DNA of 64,000 nt from Oxytricha trifallax (GCA_000711775.1 ARYC01000128.1:124001-188000), one strand, 5' to 3'. Shown: positions 37,578-50,213, counted from the stretch's first letter. Program-made: numbers and translations. Notes: generated from the letters alone by a model not told the origin.

Positions 37578-38388
37578 TAAAATCAAAATATCGTTTTAAG
37601 ATTAAGAAATTATTAATAATCAAGATTTAAATATTATAAAGTATGTTAAAGCTCTGTTATAAGGTCTTAAAGACTCCATTTTTGTATTTCCATCATCACA
37701 TTCCAAATCTCTCGTTTTCAACCAAATCCTGAAAAATATTCGCGTTTGAGACCTCTTCGTTTAAGCATCACTTTGAGTCACTTTAAAGTTCGAGTTGTAG
37801 AAATCTCGACCACTTCTCAATTTAAGACTGTTACATTGAAGATACTGTAGAAGGAGGAGACTCCATTTTGTTTAGTAGAAATTTAATAAAAATTAGAGAT
37901 TTAATAAATTAAATCAGGCCTGGTTTGAATTAATAAATTTTAGACTAAAATTAATTAAAACATCTATAATAAAAATTCGTTATAGATTAAAACTATTAGT
38001 ATGATTAGAATTTCTCAAACATTAAAACTTAAAAAGTTTTAATAGGCCTGATTTAATTTATTAAATCTCTAATTTTTATTAAATTTCTACTAAACAAAAT
38101 GGAGTCTCCTCCTTCTACAGTATCTTCAATGTAACAGTCTTAAATTGAGAAGTGGTCGAGATTTCTACAACTCGAACTTTAAAGTGACTCAAAGTGATGC
38201 TTAAACGAAGAGGTCTCAAACGCGAATATTTTTCTGGATTTGGTTGAAAACGAGAGATTTGGAATGTGATGATGGAAATACAATAAATGGAGTCTTTAAG
38301 ACCTTATAACAGAGCTTTAACATACTTTATAATATTTAAATCTTGATTATTAATAATTTCTTAATCTTAAAACGATATTTTGATTTTA
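37578..38388. mobile_element. 811 bp near-perfect palindromic element, TA flanks
   Basis: Arms of about 348 bp (37578-37925 and 38041-38388) are nearly identical inverted copies around a spacer of about 115 bp. The ends read TAAAATCAAAATATCG with TA on each side (37576-37577 and 38389-38390), as for Tc1/mariner-type insertion. I saw only a couple of mismatches between arms, so it is recent or being homogenised. No ORF of its own is convincing. Confidence 0.85.
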
Positions 38389-38863
38389 TATAAAAGTTTT
38401 ATTAAAATTACTAATTAACTTCGATAATTACAAAGAAAACTTAAATTACCTCTTTTAGAATAAGAAATAATAAGTTTCAATTTCTAAATATTTTATTAAT
38501 TAAATCAAATAATAATTTAATATCTATAGTGATATTTTTCAAAGAAATCTGAAGTAAAATCATATTATAAATTGGATGCAGTTTAAAAGTTAATTTAAAT
38601 TTAAATATATTCAATAATATTATTACTTTCTGGTAGATTTAAATTTAAATCTTTAAGTGATAAAATATATATAGAACTTCCATTGCATTTTAATTTGCTA
38701 CCAAATTTAAAGTATTTGTATTTAAGAATATTAATAATATTAATCAGACTTAAAATTTATTCTAAACTGTTGCTTTAGAAACATTAAATGCAAGGACTAA
38801 AAGATGTGGATCTCTCTTTATACATGACTTAGTCTTCAGTACAGCTGTCTCCAGTGATGAAGA

Positions 38864-39241
38864 TTGATCTGCAAAAGAACTATCAATGAGCTGAGCCACC
38901 CGATATGTTTGCTGGATAAAATTGGCCATGAAAACAAATATCTGATGACCGACTTAAGTATGCTGTACACCCTCTACGACTCAAACACCATCAACTACCA
39001 TCATGACCGTATTCAGCAGACCATAGAGTGCCATTTGCTTAGGAGAAGCCTGCCACTCGCAATGAGAATGCCTTATAAGAATGGTAAGAAGATCAATGAT
39101 AACATTTTAATTAAATAAAATAGCTAATACTAATCACTCAATTAATTTGGTGTTTTCAAAGTATGTGGTGATTTTTATATTGGTAATGATTATTAAAAAC
39201 AAGAGCTATAGAATGTTGACAGATACATGTTCCCATCTTGA
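38864..39241 (+). CDS. coding-like open frame, 125 codons
   Basis: ATG at 38864, open to TGA 39239-39241 with TAA/TAG as Gln. GC is higher in the first 230 bp. The N-terminal part (NELSHPICLLDKIGHENKYL) reads like a folded protein. Function unknown. Confidence 0.4.
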
Positions 39242-39701
39242 TAGTTTTAATTTTTACTTAAGCTTATTGTTAACCTACAGCGGAGCTTGATGAAAATGTA
39301 TTGATCCTTGATTAAGGAGTTGAATAACAATAATATAATTTTTTTAGTAAATCTAGCGAGAAACCACCACTGTGACTTAGAGGAAGCGTCCTAGCTACAA
39401 GAGGAAAAGAGAAACAGGCTCTGGACATTTTCAATTGAATGGATTAAAGATATAGTTTAAGATAAGGAGATGCGTTAAAGGAGCCTTGCTAAATAGTATG
39501 AGGTGACCCTCGTAATATTTTTTCTTCATTATCTTGGCTTATGAGATACTTGTCTAAGTCGGACATTCCGTTTTCATATGTTTTTGATGCAAATTGTTTA
39601 TTGTCTGAAAAAGTCACAACTGCAAGAAAGACCCTTAATTCGTTTGAATTTCCTATTTATCAAACTTCCAATTTTATAATAAAAAGATAAGCTTCTAGCT
39701 A

Positions 39702-40150
39702 ATGAAGAATACAAAGAAAGAGAGGATACTTGAACACGAGAGTGAAGAAGAATTAAAAAAGTTCGAGGAAGAGTTGATGACAATAAAAATCTCAGAAGAA
39801 GATGTAGAATTAGATAATGATGATGCAGAGATGATTGAGATGGCTTAACAGGACATGAAAGATATGACAAATGCCTTAGAGATAGGCTAAAAAGATAAAT
39901 AACAGAGTAGTAATAATAGGCAAACATTAAGATGAAGGTTTCAACCACTCAGCGCAAATCTACAATAAACTTGGGAGAAGAATTATCAAGAAGAAAGACT
40001 TGAGTCCATATTGACTGATGAACAGACCTATCAGTATTTTAATAGCAAATCACAAACATGATGATGGAGGAATTTATCGACCAAGGCAGTATGAGCTATA
40101 AACATGAAAGGGAAGCTAATTTCCTACAAAATACAGAATTATTCTAGGAT
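39702..40150 (+). CDS. acidic coiled-coil-like protein, interrupted
   Basis: ATG at 39702 gives 77 codons of strongly charged, Glu/Asp/Lys-rich sequence (KKFEEELMTIKISEEDVEL is typical) to TGA 39933-39935. The same register continues for about 43 codons to a second TGA near 40,058, then about 30 codons in the next frame from an ATG. The biased, heptad-like composition supports real coding. The TGAs mean decay, hidden IESs or readthrough. Partners unknown. Confidence 0.5.
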
Positions 40151-41117
40151 TGTTCTAAAGTAACTCTTATACATAAAATAACTCAGTCTATCATTTCTAT
40201 TAAAATTTCATATACCTCATTTTTCGCATACTTTTTATTAAATCTATTTATTTAATAATCTTAAAGAATGTTCATATAAAAGAAACAAACTTCTTGAAGC
40301 TTAATTAAGGTAAAAAATTAAATTTTAATTAAACTCAAATTTTAAAAATAATATTCATAAATAATAAAACAATATGTTCCTATCTATTAACTTAAATAGT
40401 TAATGAAGGCAAATATCAATTTGTTTTTATCAAAATAGTATTGCTCTTTTAAAATTCTATATTAAATTTAGGATTTATTATATTGCAAAATTCATAAAAC
40501 TTAAACCAAAACACTTATATTGCTAGAATATGGAATATGGAAATTTAAGAATCTTAATATTGATCTAATTAAAACTAAATATACACTCATAAGTTGATTA
40601 ATTCTTTTTTTTTATCTGTATAATTTTAAAAGTGTAACTAGTTAATCGTAATTATCGAGATGAAAGTCTGAGTGACGGAGTTTTGCTGCTTTAATCATTG
40701 CCTACTCACCCCCTGAAACTTGAAACTTTCTAAATTGATAGGTAAAGTAAGAATTGGAACCGCTAATCACCCCCAAACAATCTTGAAATAGGACTGTCTG
40801 CCTGTTTAGCAGGTAATTAAATCTTGAGCCTCTCTTAAACTTATCTTATATAAAACTGTTTTAGTCAAATTTAAAGGTAGAGTCAAAGCAGAAGACTAGA
40901 AAATAAAGTAAGTTTACCTTAGAATTATGATATATATTCTTTAATATAATATAGATAAATTGATTGTAAAGAACATTTCAGAATTTAATTTAATGAATAT
41001 ATTATTTATATTTAACTTTATAAATTCTTAGTATAAAAAATTGTAAATAACTTTTGTAGGTTATATTAGTGAATATAAATTAGCAAGATTTTTAATGTCA
41101 TTCATTAAATTAAAAGT

Positions 41118-41143
41118 ATATTATTATTATTATTATTATTATT
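41118..41143. repeat. (ATT)n microsatellite
   Basis: Eight to nine tandem ATT units. Confidence 0.9.
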
Positions 41144-41604
41144 TAAAGCTGACCGGAATTAATACTGGGGATTAAAAATGTATATAAAAATTTCCTTGAT
41201 TATTATAAAATTAAATCACATAAATATGAGCAGGATAAATATATTTGAATATATTAGGTATATAAACACATTGAAATAAAAATTGATTAAATTTCTATTT
41301 ATTTGGTCTTGAATTTAAATATGTTTATACAATTGCTTAATTTATGTTTTTACTGTTATTGTTATTACAAATGTTGCCATTAAATTAGAACTTATTAATA
41401 AATTTAAAATTATATAAATCAATCAGTACATTATGAGTTTATCAATATAATAATATATCTTGAAAGTTGAAAATTGCATAAATCAATTTTAATATAAATT
41501 AAACGTATAACTTAAGTGGATTTGTGAATGTAAAATTAAAATTTTTAATAACATTTTTATATCTTTATATCATTTAGTAATTATCTAGAAAAACATTGTT
41601 TAAG

Positions 41605-41893
41605 TACTTCATCTCATCTCATAATCATAGCTGAATTACAAGCAAAAATGACAGAATCTTATTTTTAAACAATTTCCTCTGTTAATGCAACCCCTTTGAG
41701 CGCGAGTCTTCCTACTGAACCAGCAATTGGTGAAGTGATCAATAATGATCCGAAAAGCTCTTGAATTAAGAACGAAGACTGTGTACACAACCCTGAATAC
41801 AACTTGCCTTAGCTTTATTCCAAGAGCTTCTCTATCTCGGAGTTTATAGCATTCACTTGAATCTGGTTTGATTAAGTAGGATTTTATATTCAT
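41605..41893 (-). CDS. small minus-strand open frame
   Basis: ATG at 41893, open to a TGA near 41,605 with one TAA as Gln. The product is basic and Cys-containing in its second half (NCWFSRKTRAQRGC). GC is slightly raised. Function unknown. Confidence 0.3.
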
Positions 41894-42036
41894 TAGAGAT
41901 TGTTGCGACTAAACATCGCTTTACTTTTTGGGCAATACTCTTCATGATGGAAAGTGGGGGTTATTGTAACTCAATGCCGGAAAAAAGAAGATCAAACTAA
42001 ATCTACTCAGGAGTCCTAAGTTTGAAAATGAGGCTT

Positions 42037-42480
42037 TCATAAATAGGCAAATTCTAATTTTGATAGATTATCTATTAAAAATAGCAGACACAAGTGTACC
42101 TGCAATAATTGTCCAAACTAGCCATTCTCAATAAAGCCATATGTTTATAATAGCAATAATAATGGTTATATAAATGATTTGAGTTTTATGAAGTGAAAAT
42201 AAAGGTTTTCAAGAGTATAAATTATAACTCTCTCAACATTCAAATTCCTCTTACTCCTCTAAAATGACTCCATAGATGATAAAATTTGACTACCAGTAAG
42301 TTCCTTTACAGTATCTTGGTTCACTCGTTAGACACTCTTATGCCCCTCTGAGTATGGGTACTTCAAAAGTAGAATTTTAACAATTTTCGATAATATTGTT
42401 TTGGATTCTCTGTCCTTGATTACCCTCAAAAGCTGCAAGTAGTTAATATACTACAAGTATATTATTAGATCTATTCCAAT
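42037..42480 (-). CDS. coding-like minus gene, paralogue of 51.0 kb locus
   Basis: A frame of roughly 145 codons ends at TGA 42037-42039. Its N-terminal part (INYLQLLRVIKDRESK) matches INLWFLKVIEDGESK at 51.2 kb in the same frame and orientation, which supports this frame over the alternatives. Downstream the two diverge, and a hydrophobic stretch appears near the C-terminus here. Family unknown. Confidence 0.45.
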
Positions 42481-43199
42481 AACTGGGTCCATTTCTAATT
42501 TGAAGTTTTATATATTTTTTATTAATTATATGACGTAGTTTGATTTATATATTATATAATCATTTAATATTTTATTAGGATATAAAACTTTTTTGATAAA
42601 CCCCATAAACTTTATTCGAAGATTGAATGATGATCGGTATAAGAAATATGGATTTAAACTATTATTATTTTTAATTTAGATATTAGTTTTATAATTGAAA
42701 TATTATTCCAAAAAGTCTAACAAACTCTAACAAAATTAAAAAATAAAAATTCTATTAAGTTATTGTTTGATCAATCAATTTACCCTATATAAAGCTTATC
42801 TTATGAATTCAATTAATGTAACATATGAGTATTTAACTGAAATTAATTTTCAAAATTATCATGGTTTATTTTATAATGAAATTATTCTACTAAAATTTCT
42901 AATTTTTGTGTTTTTATTTTAGCAATTGAGATTGTTCTAAAATTATTTATGATTCATTATTTTATGTTTAAGCACTTAAATTCAAAAATTTACTATCAAA
43001 ATTATTTATTTCTTACATTTCAATAAATGTAAAGTTTTATCTTAGAAGCAAACATTTTTCTTGTTTTATTATTTTTTTATGATCATTCATAGTTAAAACT
43101 TTATATTTATAAATGTTTACTACTAAATCTTTATACTATGATACTCTAAATCAAAGGTGATGATTAATGATTTAAAATCAAATAAATTTAACATATCAC

Positions 43200-43800
43200 T
43201 GTTTAATACTAAAATCAAACCATCATTTTAGTCGTGACGTAGACGTATCTGAGTGAGTTGACGTGGCAAACTTCCGTGACGTGGCAGTCGTAAAGTAGAA
43301 AACTCCGAAAAAACCAATCTCGCTATCACCTAGTCTTCTCCCAGAATCAAGATGTCACACAACAGAGCTTGTGAGATCCAATTTGGTGATAGAAGGTGGA
43401 GAAAAACGCTTACCGGTCCCACCGCTGCTGGGAAACGTAATCCCTGTCCTTTCGCTGTGGATAGCTTCAGTACCCTAACCCGGTGTGTGAGAAAAATCCT
43501 TATCGTTGGCTTCGATGGTTCCGTCTTCTCACTTTCGAAGGCAGAGCGTACCTTCATCCTGCTCCCTATTACCTAGGAAACTGAACTCAAGCCAGGAAAC
43601 TCATCTATGCAGGGAAATCCTTAGCGTACAGACGACTCGAGGAGTCTAGGATCTGATAGATTGAACCCCGCCGACTGGCCCCTAATGCGTTGCGCCCAGC
43701 AACCCCCTACCTGCCCTCGGTAGGTCTTAATGTAGTAGAAAGCTCTATCAGAAAGTCTCCAGCCTCGGGCCCCTGTGGGTCACCCTATCCTTATAACTTT
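43200..43800. other. GC-rich island open on both strands
   Basis: Sharp GC-rich block in AT-rich DNA, probably an MDS. Plus: ATG at 43352 opens a frame through the island. Minus: a TGA-free frame of over 190 codons runs from 43779 to below 43200. Both read plausibly and I cannot choose the strand. On the plus side two copies of TGACGTGGCA lie just upstream (about 43,259-43,288), with further ACGT cores at 43,234-43,248. These could be promoter elements if the gene is on the plus strand. No domain recognised. Confidence 0.5.
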
Positions 43801-43804
43801 CTAA

Positions 43805-45230
43805 TTTAATAATTAAATCAAAGGTAATTTTTACAAAAACCATTTTCTTTACATTAAAAAGCTTTAGTAAAATAACTGTTTCTTAAACTGTTTTTACCAG
43901 TAAATTTAATAATTTAATTAGAGAGTGAATTCTTTAATTAGAATTAATTTTATAGTAAACTTCTTAAACTCTGCATAACATTAAGAACAAATTAATTTAA
44001 TTACAGTAAAATTTGAGAAAAATGTGTGATAAATGGTTAAACCTTTTACTATTATTGAAAAATTAATACATTGTTCAAGCTTCATTGATTATTTATAGCA
44101 AAATAATTTGAAATTGATTCCTTTTTTAACAAGGTATTTTATAGCAAATGTTATTAAAGGAATTAGTTAAGAATTGAATGTTTTATAATAGAAATATTCA
44201 TGATGATCCATCTTAATAAAAAATGGCATCATTTTATGCTTATAATACATTCATTATTAAGACTTAAAATTTCTTATAATTCTAGTACTTACTACATCTT
44301 AGTCTTGCATTTGTAAATTATTAACAAGGCACTTTAAGTATTGTAAAATGTTTATCCTGTCTAAAGTTTTACTCTATTTAGCTTTGAGATTATAATAAAA
44401 ATACCGAAGTTTTTTAAAACTCAAATGAAAAATCATGGATTAAGAGTGTTAAAATAATTAGAGAATATCGGAAAACCCTCATCAAGTATTGCAAAATAGT
44501 TTATTTTACTTTGAATATAGTGAATTTCTATTTAGATCATTGATTTGAGAATTATCGCTTAACCCAAAAACCCCATTTTTAAAATTTGTACACAATAAAA
44601 GGGCCCTAGGGGAGGAGCACTAGTGCCAAAAGTTCATGTCACTAATGGGTTAAAGGGTTTACTAAAAATTTACCCAACTTTAAAATCATTGTTACAGACA
44701 TATTCCCTAGTAAATGCGACTTTGATAACTTTCAAGTGTAATCATCCAAATGCTATTTTAACAATATATCAGCCGCTTATGTAGCCTGAAGATAAGTATG
44801 CATGATTAATAATATGAAGATTTATGTTATTATTTATTACTCTTACATTAAAAGTTAATGCTTATTATACTAACCAAAATTGAAATCTCTCTAGTTTTGT
44901 TTAACCTTCCTTATCATTATTGACTTCTTTATCCTGGTTTATCTCATAATCATTTAAGTAATCTCTTTGTGTCGTCTTGCTAAACATATATCGAGAGAGA
45001 ATTGTCCTATTATCAGTTAGTTCTATTAAATACTTATAATTTTAGATATTCTTTTTATAGCTATGTGAGTGCTGTGCATCCTCTTGAGTCTTATCAATAA
45101 GAAAACTTCTTAATATAATAAGTTTTAATTTTATTAATTAATTTCATATATAAAATCCTTAGGTAGAAGTATACTCATTATAAGAATAGTAATAGATTGA
45201 TCATACATTCAAGCAAAATTATTTCATGAA
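43805..45230. other. AT-rich stretch
   Basis: Mostly AT-rich, with one short GC-rich patch near 44,600-44,660 (GGGCCCTAGGGG). No supported gene. Confidence 0.4.
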
Positions 45231-45365
45231 TTCTTAGGAAATTTTTGGCTAAAATTTAGATATCATAAAGAATCAAAGCAGCATTAGTCTCAGTTGCTTC
45301 ATGGCATCAATTAAAAATCACGAGAAAGAGTCAGTAAATCATTTCAAGACTGCCTCGGCTGCTCC

Positions 45366-45715
45366 TCAAAATATTATTGACAACTTGCTTTAAGATCTCC
45401 GCAAAAGTCTTTTCACCATGGATACCTCCTACATTGCAGTAATAGTCTATGCAGAACACTCATCTCCATTGTTGAATTGGGTTTCGGGAGGAATATCCTA
45501 TTTTGGCTCTCATGAATCACAAGGATTTTACTGATTTGTGAACAATGATTTAAAGCACAAGCATTCAGGGTCTTGCTAGGGAATGAAGTTAATTTCTTAT
45601 AAGATAAAGTGGTCGCTCGTGCTCTCCTTTTCAAAGAGGCAACTGATTTCGTCTGCATCGGAAGAGATTTATTAAAAGAGTTTCTCTTGTTTATAAATTT
45701 ATGTTTGAGTTCACC
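45366..45715 (-). CDS. coding-like minus gene with in-frame TGA
   Basis: With TAA/TAG as Gln the minus frame from about 45,712 is Glu/Pro/Gln-rich (blocks DADEISCLFEKESTSD and EPKQDIPPETQFNNGDE). It is interrupted by TGA at 45510-45512 but stays in register to TGA 45366-45368. A second minus frame is also open, so the assignment is provisional. Function unknown. Confidence 0.4.
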
Positions 45716-46189
45716 AGGCTTACAAAACTTTTAATTATGATGAAGCGTTAGTAAACCCCATTCACACTCTTAACTTTCCTTGATATTTTACCATTGAACT
45801 TAAACATTCAATCATTTTTTCTGCTTTAAATACCCCATTGTAAGCATGAGATTCCATTTTCATTTAACGGAGTCATTTTTCAAATTTCCCTAACTTTTTA
45901 TGTAGTTTCAAGTTTAACCCTCAATATATTTTCATAAATTCTTTATTCATTATGTATTAATAACTTAAGTATATTCATTTAATTATTGTAATTAAAAATT
46001 GATATATAATGGAAATATTGTATTAATGAATAATGCATATTTTACCTTAAATATCTCTCATGAAGATTTGATTAATCTTTGTTTCTTGAGATCTTATTAC
46101 AAATATGTAACTTTCCTATATTTGCATGAACAATAATTTTAATTTTAACAATATTATTATGGATTATGTTGTTTTTTTGTGATCCCAAT

Positions 46190-46310
46190 CAAAACCCAAA
46201 ACCATTTCAGTAGTTTGATTGAGTTTTTGATTGATAAAAGTAGACTATTAGTGCATACTTTATTAGGGTTTTAATAGGGTTTATGTAGGGGTTTAATGTT
46301 TTTATATTAG
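46190..46310 (+). repeat. TBE-B left TIR
   Basis: Begins CAAAACCCAAAACC and matches the right TIR in inverse orientation, with few differences over about 120 bp. Confidence 0.88.
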
Positions 46311-46319
46311 TAATTTAAA

Positions 46320-47799
46320 TCAGTATAACAAGCTAGTTTTTAAAACATTTTACACAAACATAGGCTTAGAGTCATGTGGCAGTTCTCTGAATTTTATCTT
46401 TCTTAGTTGTGGTTTGATTGTTTCAATTGTTTGTTAATTCACTTAGCTTGGCTTGATAATAGTTGAGTATGCAAGTTCTCTGATACCTCAATTTATTTTA
46501 TTTTTATCGAGATATTGTTTGATTCTTTGCTTAGAATCTCTCTCACCCTTGCAGCTAAAGTAATCGTTTCTTGGCATGCCACTCTCTATAATAATTACTG
46601 TTAGAGCCCAGATATCCCATTAAGTGTCTCTATCTCTCCAATCCTCTCTCACTCTGGGAAATATCCAGGAGTGCCGTATACATTTCCTTTTGCAGAGGCT
46701 TGCACTCTTTGAGCTCTGTTGAGGTCAATAATATAAACTCTAAGAGGCTGAAAGTTTATCATTATGTTCTCTGGCTTTAAGTCTCTATGGACATAACCAA
46801 GCTAGTGAAGCTCTTCAATCTCCTCAACTATCTTCTATACTATCTAGCCAATTTATCTTTGACATCTATTGTCAGATAAAAATTCTCTGTAAGTCATTTC
46901 AAGTAAAGGAAGGCTGAAGGCTACGTGATCTTTACCAAGTAAAATAGCATCAAGCAAGATAATATGCCTGAACTCATTTAACTTTGCCTTTTAAAGAGCA
47001 TAATACTCATTAGCAAATTCCATTTGGAACTTGTCATCAGCAAGGAAGTAATTGAAAGGATATATCTTGTAAGCATATTAGTCATCTGTAATGACTCTCT
47101 TCTCTATTTTTTCTTCAAGAGTGAGGTAGCTTTCTAGGCAAGAATCTAAGTCAATAATTTTTAATATGGGAATCTTCATTGCCTCTATTTTAACCATGAT
47201 TTTATTGATCTCAGAGACTGGAAAGTTCTTGACTGCTTTCTTCATTTTTACTTACTTCTAGACTTCAACTCTAAGAGACTCCACTGGATTTCTTGATCTT
47301 CTCTTTTAGAGGAATCTATTCCCTGTAGGTTCATGAATAAAGACAAAACTTTAATTGTGCTTTTTCTTTAAGTGCACTTTGAGGTCTCTAGTATGAGAAT
47401 ATGGCTTCTCACAGAACCACAGACATACTTCCCATCTTTCTTTTCATGCTTGAGATATAACCTTGTCATATCGTTGTGTATATCTCTCAAGTGTCTCTTA
47501 TAAGTTGAATTGTAAGGGAAAACTTTATTGCATTCTTTGCATTAATAGTCAACTTTGGCTGGCATTTACTAATGCTCTATGGCGGGTAGCTTAACCTCCT
47601 CCTCTATTTGCACAGCTTCTTTGATAACCTCATACTTAACTTATATTTAAATATCAAAGCCAGACAGGTCAAAGTTGTCATAAGTAGGCTCCCACTGAGT
47701 ACAAGCGTCTCTGGTCTCTACTTTTCTTGGTTGCTGGAATGATAACTTTTATTGACTTGATCCAAGTAATGCCGCTCTTCTTAACAGGTTAGCGCTCAT
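46320..47799 (-). pseudogene. TBE-B C2H2 zinc-finger/protein kinase, disrupted
   Basis: Starts MSANLLRRAALL at 47799. Finger 1 (CKEC...HLRDIH, C-x2-C-x12-H-x4-H) is intact. In finger 2 a one-base loss near 47,405 breaks the frame. The kinase domain follows with VHRDLKPENIM and IIDLNRA in place of DFG, then GTPGYFPE. Two extra bases after PE near 46,650 shift the frame, and a TGA lies at 46498-46500. The C-terminus ends at TGA 46320-46322. Homologous to TBE-A throughout. Confidence 0.85.
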
Positions 47800-48003
47800 T
47801 TTAGTTTGCTGATATATTTTATTATAATAATGATAAAATATACCTTGATAAACTATTATAGTAGAGTATAAGACACTCTGGTAGATTCTTTGCTGAGAGG
47901 TAAGAAAATTAACTAACCATAAAAGACTGTAAGTTGACATATTTTATGAGAATTTTATACATTTTAGTAAATTAAAATACTCCTAATGAAGTTTTGTTTC
48001 TCT

Positions 48004-48143
48004 AGGAGGTCCTCCAAATCAAGTTTGAACTTAATTTGGAGGTAAAGTTATTAAACATTTTTTAATTTAATATGCTCCTAATTAAGTTTTAACCTTAAAA
48101 TTTAACTCCTAATAAAGTTTGAACTTAATTTGGAGGACCTCCT
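48004..48143. promoter_or_regulatory. TBE-B divergent promoter region with inverted and direct repeats
   Basis: Between the kinase start (47799) and the 22 kDa start (48365). AGGAGGTCCTCCAAAT (48004-48019) is inverted at 48128-48143, and AGTTTGAACTTAATTTGG-type sequence is repeated directly at 48021-48042 and 48115-48136. The core is itself palindromic. The position suggests binding sites serving both genes, an inference. Confidence 0.6.
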
Positions 48144-48364
48144 AAAATAATTAAACATTATTAGGAGCAATTTAATGGAGATAGATTGATAAAAATGGAA
48201 ATCAATCTGTGAAACTTGGAGCAAGTTTTTCAATGCTTCTCCGCATATCTTTTCAAGGTTGACCTCCAGTAGGTCCTCCCTATTTAGTAGTAAGATTTTA
48301 ATAAACTTAGAATGGATATCCATAATTTTAAATTTCATTAACATTTCTAGAAAGAGGAAGCAAG

Positions 48365-49157
48365 ATGGAGTCTATGAATGATGCAATGAAGAGAATTTAA
48401 TCTCAAGATTTAATAGGAAAATTTCGAAGTAAAGAGGACCTCTATAGATATTTGGTATAGCAAGGTAAGTTCTTAAGTAAGATTAATAAATCAATAATAG
48501 TTGGATTGTTCTTGCCGACTTAGGAGGGAACTAAAATCTCATTCTTAAAAGCCTTACTGAGTGAAGAGAAAAAAGCTTTTAAGTCTAATGAAATAAGGAT
48601 GATTGAAATTCCTAACTACCCTGAAATATCAGTGACAAACCTATATGACGATGCTATGAGTGATCCGGACGTAGCTCTCTACCTTCCATCAAAGCTACAG
48701 CTCTCTAATAAGTTGCCAGAGAGAAACTTCTTCTTTGGTGTTCTTGCAACTCTGAAACCTGAGTATTTAAATGAAGCAATTTAAAAAGCTCAAAAGAAAC
48801 GACACAGCATCTCTCCTGAAGAGAAAGAGAAGCAGGGAATCAAAATCAGTGACTCATGGCTGTAGGAACTTTTAAAAGCATGCTTTCATCTCAAGTAAGC
48901 TTAGTCCTCTAACTTTATAGAAAAAACTTGGTACTGCTATATTCTTGATGAAAGAGCGCAGCAAATTAAACAGAGAGAGAAAGTCTCAAGTAAAGCATGA
49001 ATAGAGTAAGAGACTCTTCAAAGATTTCTAAAAGCCAGACGAGATGAAACTAGATGCAGGGGCTGGCACTAAGAGAAGAAACATGGGCTTAAGCAAGCAT
49101 TAAGAGGAAGAAAAGAAAGAGAAGCCAAATCCCTTTACGGGCAAATATTATATGTGA
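48365..49157 (+). pseudogene. TBE-B 22 kDa-type ORF, one frameshift
   Basis: ATG at 48365 (MESMNDAMKR). The frame is open through the conserved blocks IPNYPEISVTN, QLSNKLPERN and EKQGIKISDSW. Near 48,955 one extra base moves the C-terminal part (ERKSQ, then DAGAGTKRRN) into another frame ending at TGA 49155-49157. It converges on the transposase with six bases between stops. Protein role unknown. Confidence 0.8.
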
Positions 49158-49163
49158 TCTTAT

Positions 49164-50213
49164 TCATTCGTTTAAATCTAAAACTTATTTAAATACACAA
49201 AATCTACCTTCTCTTGCGCATAATTTAGCTTTATCATCGCTGACTCTTTTAGCAGCACTCTTAATAAAATCGACTGTATCTATCTTTAAATCATGCATCA
49301 GATGGTAGAGCAGCAATTTATTATAATGACCTTTCAATAACCCCCAATATAATTCAATTCCATTGAACTAAGGGCTGTAAGGAACATTAAATACAGGTGT
49401 TATATTTAGCCTTTCATATTCCTTCTTTGAGTCTTTAGTTTTATGAACTGACAAGTTATCAACGAATAGAATAATCTCTTAGTCAGCGTACTTATCTCTG
49501 AGTTATTGCAAGAACTTAATATATTATTCAATCTTTATAGAACGAGGGTGAATAACATAAGTCTCGAGGCCACTATCTTCACTTATTCCACCAAGAATAG
49601 CATGAGTTTACACCTTAACCTTTTAGTCATAAACTTCTATATTACTATACCTCTTGTACCAAGACCTTGATATAAAGGTATTGAATGTAAATACAGCTTC
49701 ATCAGCGTGTATGAACTTTATATTATGCTCTTAAGACCTCTGCATTTAATCGAATATATAATTTAAATTAGTCTTATAAAATGGAACATTAAAGTCAATC
49801 ACTCTCTTAATGCGATTGACTGTCTTGTAAGATATTCCGTTCTTTTTATATATGTTAGCTATCGATTAAGCAGATATGTGAAGCTCAGGAAATTGGCGAT
49901 GAAACATCACAGCCCTCGAGGCTAGAGAGAAATGAGCCCAGTATTTAAGAGTCTTATCATTAATAAGATAATCGATATGATGCTGGTAAAATTTTGAGGG
50001 TCTCTTAGGCTTAGAATCAAGATGCTATCTCTTTAAATTCAATGCTAATAGACAGTGAGACCTCACGGTTGCTGGAGATTTCTGGAGTAGCCTTGCTATA
50101 GACGTGTAATTCAGAACAGGCTTGAGTTATTCACTATATTCATCACATCCATATCGCAACTTAAACAAAAAATCTATATACTCACTGTCATAAACAGACC
50201 CCAAACCTCGCAT
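49164..50213 (-). CDS. TBE-B DDE transposase, intact
   Basis: A 349-residue frame from ATG 50213 to TGA 49164-49166 with no internal TGA; its many TAA/TAG codons read as Gln. It begins MRGLGSVYDSEYIDF. A helix-turn-helix-like region (TSIARLLQKSPATVRSH) lies near residues 45-65. Catalytic residues by motif: Asp in FIHADEAVF, Asp in LFVDNLSVHK, and Glu in FNGIELYWG, with 34 residues between the last two (DD34E). This matches the IS630/Tc1-related TBE 42 kDa transposase of Oxytricha. In related species TBE transposases take part in genome rearrangement. Confidence 0.93.

Noticed and set aside
43300..43800. SRP RNA or another structured RNA in the GC-rich island
   Set aside because: GGAGCAGG and a possible small hairpin are present, but the rest of the conserved helix 8 sequence is not. 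Nothing else supports an RNA gene.
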